Positions 58,086 to 64,000 of a stretch of 64,000 bases of DNA are shown piece after piece; position 1 is the first letter of the stretch; the number at the start of each line of letters is the position of its first letter. Both the position numbers and the translations under genes were made by a program. Below the pieces are notes generated by a model. It made no database searches. It had not been told where the DNA came from and saw nothing but the letters and a program-made list of their open reading frames with translations. The DNA is taken from positions 51,246,390 to 51,310,389 of the forward strand of contig NC_068576.1 of the NCBI RefSeq assembly GCF_025698545.1. The letters are read 5' to 3'. This DNA comes from Gossypium raimondii (Eukaryota > Streptophyta > Magnoliopsida > Malvales > Malvaceae).

Positions 58086-59760
58086 ATGGACTTCGGGTTC
58101 AAGGGAATCAATGAGGACACATCTGCGTGCTCATTTAATGAGACAGACATTCAGAAATGTCCATTTCTTAAGAACATTAACAAACCCACCGACTTTTCAT
58201 TCCCTTCAATGAGTTTTCCCATGCCTGTAAGTTCTTCTAGTCCTTTTTGTATCCTCCTTTTGGAGGATTCATGCATTGGTGTCTGTGTGTATATATATTA
58301 TATGCATGCAAACATATATAAATTCTGAACTGTTAAATAGCCCTTGCCCTTGAGTTGATTTCTTCAATATCTTTCTGCATGTACAGGGAACTAGAGGTCC
58401 TTTATTTGAAGATGGTCCAAACTTTGATATGGCATTTAAGCTTTTTCATGGGAAGGATGGCATTTTACCTCTCTCAGGGAGGTCTGATGTTCCCTGTGAC
58501 AGAGACAAACAGGAGCCTACCATCCAATTTAACCCATTAGCAGGAAAAGCTGCAACAATTAGCCTTTCAGCTTTTAGCTCAGGAGGGCCCTTCAGCTTTG
58601 GTCCCTTCTCAGATAAAAGGAAGAACCAGAAAAAGAAATCCGACTCATCTAACAAACAAGAACCCTCTTCTCAGGTAATCACACATCCTTAGACCAATGC
58701 AATGTTTTAATTTAGAAGAATGATTTACACAATTTGAGGAATACAAAAATGAAGAGATGAGTGTAAGTATCATCACCGCAGCGCTGCATTGGCAAATAAG
58801 AATTGAACCCACCTAAATATGACATGATGTGAGGTCTCAACATCAACTTTGGAGCAAACTGTCTTTATGAGCCCATAAAAGATTTATACTTGTTATATTT
58901 CGGTATACGTTTTTAGGCTGGTCTTCATTAGTTCTGAAATACATTGATGCCTTCTAGAGAAATGAATCAATAATTTAAAAATCAATGGATCTTTTGTACA
59001 AGCTTAGCAGTATGAATTATGATTTTCCATGTAACCATTAGATGATGTATTTGATACCTGATAATCACTGCAAGCTACGCTGATTCTGAGAGGTATTATG
59101 ATCCTTCAGAAAGGAAATTCATCAAATCATGATGCAATGGGAAACGAGTGGTTACAAAATGGGAATTGCCCAATTGCAAAATCTTACAGAGCAGTGAGTC
59201 GTGTCCTACCACTTGTGGCGACACCTTTTCATCTCTCACCTGCAATGAAGTTTAGATGCCCCCCTGCTGTAGTTGCCGCAAGGGCTGCCCTAGCACGCAC
59301 TGCCCTTGTTAAAAACTTACGCCCTCAGCCACTGCCTGCAAAGATGTTTGTTATTGCTCTCTTGGGCATGGCAGCTAACGTGCCTTTGGGTGCTTGGAAG
59401 GAGCACACTGAAAAATTTTCTTTATCATGGTTTGTAGCTGTGCATGCAGCTGTGCCCTTCATAGCCATGCTTCGGAAGTCCGTTGTAATGCCTAAAACAG
59501 CTATGGCCTTGACAATTGGAGCTTCTATCCTGGGGCAGGTTATTGGTTCAAGAGCTGAAAGGCAGCGGCTGAAAGCAGTGGCTGAAAGGGAGAAGGTGGC
59601 AGCTGAAACAGCCGTTGCTGCTGCTGTGGCTGGGTATAATGATCTAAGTCAGGTTGATCCTTCCGGTGCAAGCCACTGTGGTAGAGAAGGGGCTATCTGG
59701 GGACCCATTCCAGTGAAGGTGAGTCGACCATCCTCTTCATCAGACAGTGTGTGCTATTGA
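58086..59760 (+). CDS. Conserved plant membrane protein of unknown function
   Basis: Three coding exons, 58086-58226, 58387-58674 and 59110-59760, all GT-AG and in phase 0; 359 residues. I do not recognise a named family. The N-terminal 150 residues are polar and low-complexity (FEDGPNFDMAFKLFHG, then a KRKNQKKKS basic run). The last 180 contain a block KFRCPPAVVAARAALARTA and three hydrophobic segments (MFVIALLGMAANVPLG, WFVAVHAAVPFIAML, AMALTIGASILGQVIG) followed by an Ala/Glu/Arg-rich helix. It is probably a small integral membrane protein of an organelle or endomembrane, but that is inference. AAG|GTGAGT at 59718 is a fine donor, so another isoform could skip the last 14 residues. The regular exon phases and the composition argue for a real gene. 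Confidence 0.75.
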
Positions 59761-60540
59761 CAAATAAAAGAAAAGGGCTACTTTAAGTACTATATAGTAG
59801 AAATGGCCTGAGCAAAGTTTCATTTTTATAGAATTTGGGAATGCTTAAGGTCATGTAGTAAAGTAATATGGCAGTTCCTAAGGTAAAGTAAACAGTTATT
59901 GCTAGAGACAGTTGTGTAAAATATGAATAGTACTTTCCTGTTTCTACTGTAAAAAGAAGACTACTTTTGATTTGAAGTGCATATAATATAAATATTATTG
60001 TGTTACGGAGTCGTTGATTGATGAATTCGGTGTGTTTGAACTTTGAACCTTGGGCTTGTAAGTTGTCTTTTAAGCACATGGAGAGCAAGTCCGGGTTGAA
60101 AAGTTATCCGGGAATATATATATGTATGTATGGTTGAGAATACAGATATAATATTAAAGGATAGTAGTAGTAGTAATTATCTCCGGGAATTGAGGAGAAC
60201 ATGCGTTGTGGGAAATAGCAAGTTGAGCTAGATTTTTTCTTCTCAAATAATTCAGAAGTAGGAACCGACGGTACCGGAGAGGGACATTCACTTAAAAACA
60301 ACTGAATGCTTTTTCCTTGTAAGAATTTGCTTCCACTACTCAAACATAATGGTTTTTTACTCGTTAAAAACACTTTACTACGCTAGCTAGAGTTTAATGT
60401 ATAGGGTTAATATTCATAATATTCACTTCTAACATTTATACTTTTTTTTTCCATTTTGATACTTAAATTTAGCAATTAAGTCCATTTCTGTCCTTAAATT
60501 TAGATCCCATCAAGAATTGATGATGTGGCAGACTTTTATA
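59761..60540. other. 3' flank and AT-rich spacer
   Basis: 3'UTR of the membrane protein gene, then AT-rich DNA. TAGTAGTAGTAGTAA at about 60161 is a minor microsatellite. No frame with a domain. Confidence 0.45.
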
Positions 60541-60549
60541 TGTCATTAT

Positions 60550-60810
60550 AGGGGCGTAGCTGGGGCTGGCAGGGGCCTTGGCCCTCTTAAAATGAATTTT
60601 TTTTTCATTTAGGTCCCTTTAAAATTTATAAAAGATTTAAATTAGTAAAAGTAAAATTGCACTTTGGCCCCTTAAAAATGATAAAATTTTGATTTAATCC
60701 TTTAAAAATTATAAAGATATAGATATTAAAATGGTGGAATCGCATTTTTACTATTGTAAAAATATACAATGTAACTTTGGCCCCTTAAAGAAAATGTACG
60801 GCTTCACCCG
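60550..60810. mobile_element. MULE-type MITE with 9-bp target duplication
   Basis: The exact 9-mer TGTCATTAT lies on both sides (60541-60549 and 60811-60819). Starting one base inside the left edge, the left end GGGGCGTAGCTG and the reverse complement of the right end CGGGTGAAGCCG agree at 8 of 12 places. The interior has two CTTTGGCCCCTTAAA copies. A 9-bp duplication is the mark of Mutator-type elements; there is no coding sequence, so it is a 261-bp non-autonomous copy. Confidence 0.7.
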
Positions 60811-60819
60811 TGTCATTAT

Positions 60820-63800
60820 TGAAAAATTAACTATCTACAATTGTCAATTTTATGGACTAAAATGAAATTAATTATCAAGTTTATAGACTAAAACTTATAC
60901 TAATCCGTATGTGTGTTCTTGTAAACATATGAATGGGTTATGACCATGGACATGAGATAAAAATGTCGTAATGAAAGGAATACAAGCAAAACGGGAGTAA
61001 AAAGTGAAGTAAAAGAGTTTGACCCTAATTAAGATGTGGAGCACGACTTGGTGAAGTATGCTATACTTTATTGAGGCACGTTGTTGCACAATAATTAGCC
61101 ATTTGAATCCTAATTAAGGATCTCAATGTAAGAAAAAATTTGGGTCTAAAAATAATATATTCTATTCCTATCCTATCCGTCAAAGGCCAAGGACAAGTAC
61201 AACGTACAAAAAAAGTGGTGAAAGACATGCATCCAATTCCAATCCAAGGTTAACATTAGCTGATGGATTTTGTTGTGATATATAAATATGGGCATTGAAA
61301 TTAAGAAAGGCTGGGAATTGCCAAAGGCAAAGGGAAAAGGAAAGCAGAGGATGAGATGGGCAATTATTGAGGCAGGCAAGGCAGAGGATGGCACATGGTG
61401 ATAACATGCCATGTGGTGCATTTCCCTTTCCATATCATATGCTTAAATTAATTTAATATATGTAGCGACGGCAAATTACGTGATAGTAGGCGGGCATCAG
61501 GCATGTATATTTATTTTCTTTTCTTTAATTTTTAGTTTAAAATGGTAGGAAACGTGTTCATCTCATGACTCCGTGACAGCCAGACCGTCATTTCGGGGCC
61601 ACTTATTCCCTAATTCCATGTGAAATCATTCATTACCTGCTCCCATTTTCATGTAATGTCTCGTCCCTAATGTTTTACCAGATTTAATTATTATTTGTTA
61701 AAATTAATTAATTTGATAAAAAAATAAACTTAGATAATTGTACTATACTAGTAAAACACCTTTTGAAATTAAAAAGAAAAAAGAAACAGAGATAGTCATC
61801 TAATTAGCTGCAACCTTTTCCCTTCTATATGTGTACTTTAATCACTGCTAATGAGGAAAAAAAAGTAGAAATGAAGAGGTGACCAGATCTCCCAAAATCT
61901 CACCTTTTCCTTTCTTCCACTGAATGATGGGTGAATGGAGTTAATGAGCATGTTTAATTAATCTACCAAATGCCATTCAGTTTCAGTCCTACAGATTGCG
62001 ACCCTTTCAAGCATAATTATTGACTTTAGTGGGTGAAAATCCAACATACTAATTAGTAGTTGGAGAATGGACATAGAATAATAAAAAGTCAAAACTACTA
62101 ATCAGGGTTGAAAATTTCCTTTATTTTTACTTTTATTAATTCAAAATTACAAGTCCGAGTAGGTAGGATATCTGACCCTCTTTTGCTTTTACATAAGTCT
62201 CCAAGCAATAATATATCTAGGCTCCGGTGGAGACGTTTCAAAAAGTTAGATACAACCATTGTTATTAATTAATATTTTGATTCGATTATCATTGTCTCTC
62301 GTGTTAAACTGACCAATAATTCATTTTACCCAAAAGTAAATTAATTAAACATTTTCGTAAATTTTAAACAATAATAATTTAAAATTATTTAATACAAACA
62401 AAGGAAGTTTCCTTGAATTTTTTCTTTTAAGCTTTAATTTGTGGCTTAACATGCTAATCAGGCATTATAAATAATTATATTAATAACCTCTACTCACATT
62501 TTCCTGGGAAACCATTGTCTGGAAGAATTAAAAATTAAATTTGGACCACCGACTACCACAGCCCCTACCTGAAAAATCAGCTCAAACTTCAAACATTATA
62601 AATTAGCCTGTAGTATCATGCGAAGTAATTTTCTTTACTTCTTTTGGACTTTAACTTTCCTTCAGCAGTGCTTTTTTAATGATAAAATGTGAGAATATTA
62701 TTAAAAAAATATTAAGATAAAATTAATCTTGTTCTATATCGGTTTACGGTTCCTCTGTCTTACTACTTGATTTATTTTGTATTATTTCAATAGATTCTTC
62801 TCAAGTGTTATATGTAAAGATTATTTAAAACAAGTTTTATATATACATGATTTTATTTACAATATAAATGCAAGACAAATTTAGAACAATTTTGCTTTCA
62901 ATTAACATTACAAATAACTTTTTTTTAAATATCCAGTAAAACATATTACTTATAATAATATTTATTATAAAAATTAAGCAAATATACAAATATACCTTTT
63001 CTTTTTAAAAAATAAAAAATATATATATAATGATGTGCGTATCTAGGGAGTAGTCACTTCAAAGTCAAAGTGAATTCTCCCTAGATACGTTTATTCAATC
63101 CTAATTCGAACCTAAGGATTGTGCTGAAGGTTTAAAATTTATTGGACTAAAAATTTTGATAAATTAATTTCAAAATGCTTTTCTACTTCTTTCCTAGAAT
63201 GTCCAATATTTGTTTTACATCTTCTCTGCGAAAGTGTTCAAATTCCATAAAGTCTTCTCGATTGTTGTTCAAAAGGTCTAACAATGTATGTATATTAGAC
63301 TTTTTCGAGACAATTATAGATCTTGAGAGGCAATTTTGAGTGGTCAATAAAAATATATTTCAATACTATTTCTTTTTTTTCTATACATAAATATTATCTT
63401 TTATTTAATAAAGATAAATTCGTAAATTATCATTATATTCCTGATATTTAATGAATTAAATACGATAATATAACTTTTTTTTGAGATTATAATTAATATA
63501 TTTTAATTATATCAAACATTATAAAATAGTATTCCATGTATATGTACATGTATGTGATCCATTTGCTACTTGTAACCTTGGTGTTGTCGATATAAACTGT
63601 AATGTTATTTAGCGAGTTCCTTCCTGTGTTCTTCAAATAACCTGTGGGCAGACAGAGGGCTTAATTTGTCAGCCTGCCATAATATCCTGATTAATTAATA
63701 GAATATATTTTTTTAAAGAAATAGGAATTTCTAATTCCTTAATATGTTGTCTATTTTCGAGATTATGCAAATTTAAACTTGTTAGACTAAATCCAATCAA

Positions 63801-64000
63801 CATTCAAACTATCGGTTCATTTTCAGAAAGGGCCCACTAAAAAATCTTTTATTTTTTTATATTACTGTATTAAAAATATTTTATTTAAATTATCTAATTT
63901 CAGTTATACAAAATTAAAACTTATCTCTATTTCGAGTAATTGTGATTAAAAAATATTTTATTAAAATTAATAAAACAGACAACTTGTTCCGAAAAAGGAA
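60820..64000. other. AT-rich intergenic region
   Basis: No gene seen in either strand. Small frames near 61.2-61.4 kb have no domain. A clean hairpin at 63.04 kb is listed separately. The far right may be flank of a gene outside the window. Confidence 0.5.
63038..63089. repeat. 52-nt hairpin with 13-bp perfect outer stem
   Basis: CGTATCTAGGGAG (63038-63050) pairs exactly with CTCCCTAGATACG (63077-63089). After a 3x3 internal loop, TCACTT (63054-63059) pairs with AAGTGA (63068-63073) around an 8-nt loop. It stands out from the AT-rich surroundings by its GC content and near-perfect pairing. Confidence 0.8.

Noticed and set aside
1-64000. CRISPR arrays, operons, rRNA or complete tRNA genes
   Set aside because: None seen; spaced repeats are LTR-internal or microsatellites, and the gene structure is that of a plant nucleus.

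Overview
This window is nuclear DNA from a dicot plant, most likely cotton (Gossypium) or a close relative in the Malvaceae. It has spliced genes with GT-AG introns, AT-rich intergenic DNA, long solo LTRs, a plant L1-type LINE, Mutator-like elements (MULEs) and hAT-type MITEs. Protein families fit a eudicot; the cotton assignment is inference from the repeat families.

Layout. About 0-13.6 kb is a transposon graveyard: a MULE transposase fragment cut off next to a solo LTR (1620-4280, TSD TTACC), about 2.8 kb of unexplained AT-rich DNA, a piece of a second LTR family, then a decayed MULE transposase (+) facing a decayed plant-mobile-domain gene (-). Then come two gene blocks. 14.0-26.3 kb holds CCD4 (+, single exon), RNase H2 subunit B (-, ten coding exons) and a plastid-predicted SirB1-like transglutaminase-fold/TPR protein (-). 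28-33.5 kb is one degenerate LINE. 34-40 kb is AT-rich, with a hAT MITE that contains a SINE, a second SINE-like piece and a foldback. 40.36-43.26 kb is CYCLOPS/IPD3 (+, eleven coding exons), the mycorrhizal symbiosis transcription factor. 44.2-47.4 kb is a clean solo LTR (TSD ATTTG). 49.2-60 kb holds a single-exon NudC/BOBBER-like gene, an RPA70 gene of the zinc-knuckle class and a conserved membrane protein I do not recognise. The rest is intergenic, with a 9-bp-TSD MITE at 60.55 kb and a striking 52-nt hairpin at 63.04 kb.

The host genes are not an operon-like set: CCD4 cleaves carotenoids in plastids, RNase H2B and RPA1 act in genome maintenance, CYCLOPS acts in root symbiosis signalling, and the NudC-like protein is a chaperone. 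Splice models were built by eye; where I give exon lists, every junction keeps frame and totals are multiples of three, except the first junction of the SirB1-like gene, where I find no good donor. The most interesting items are an intron in RPA1 that carries the second zinc knuckle, a stop-free GC-AG intron in CYCLOPS, an overlapping uORF on CCD4, the MULE plus plant-mobile-domain pairing, and the 63-kb hairpin.
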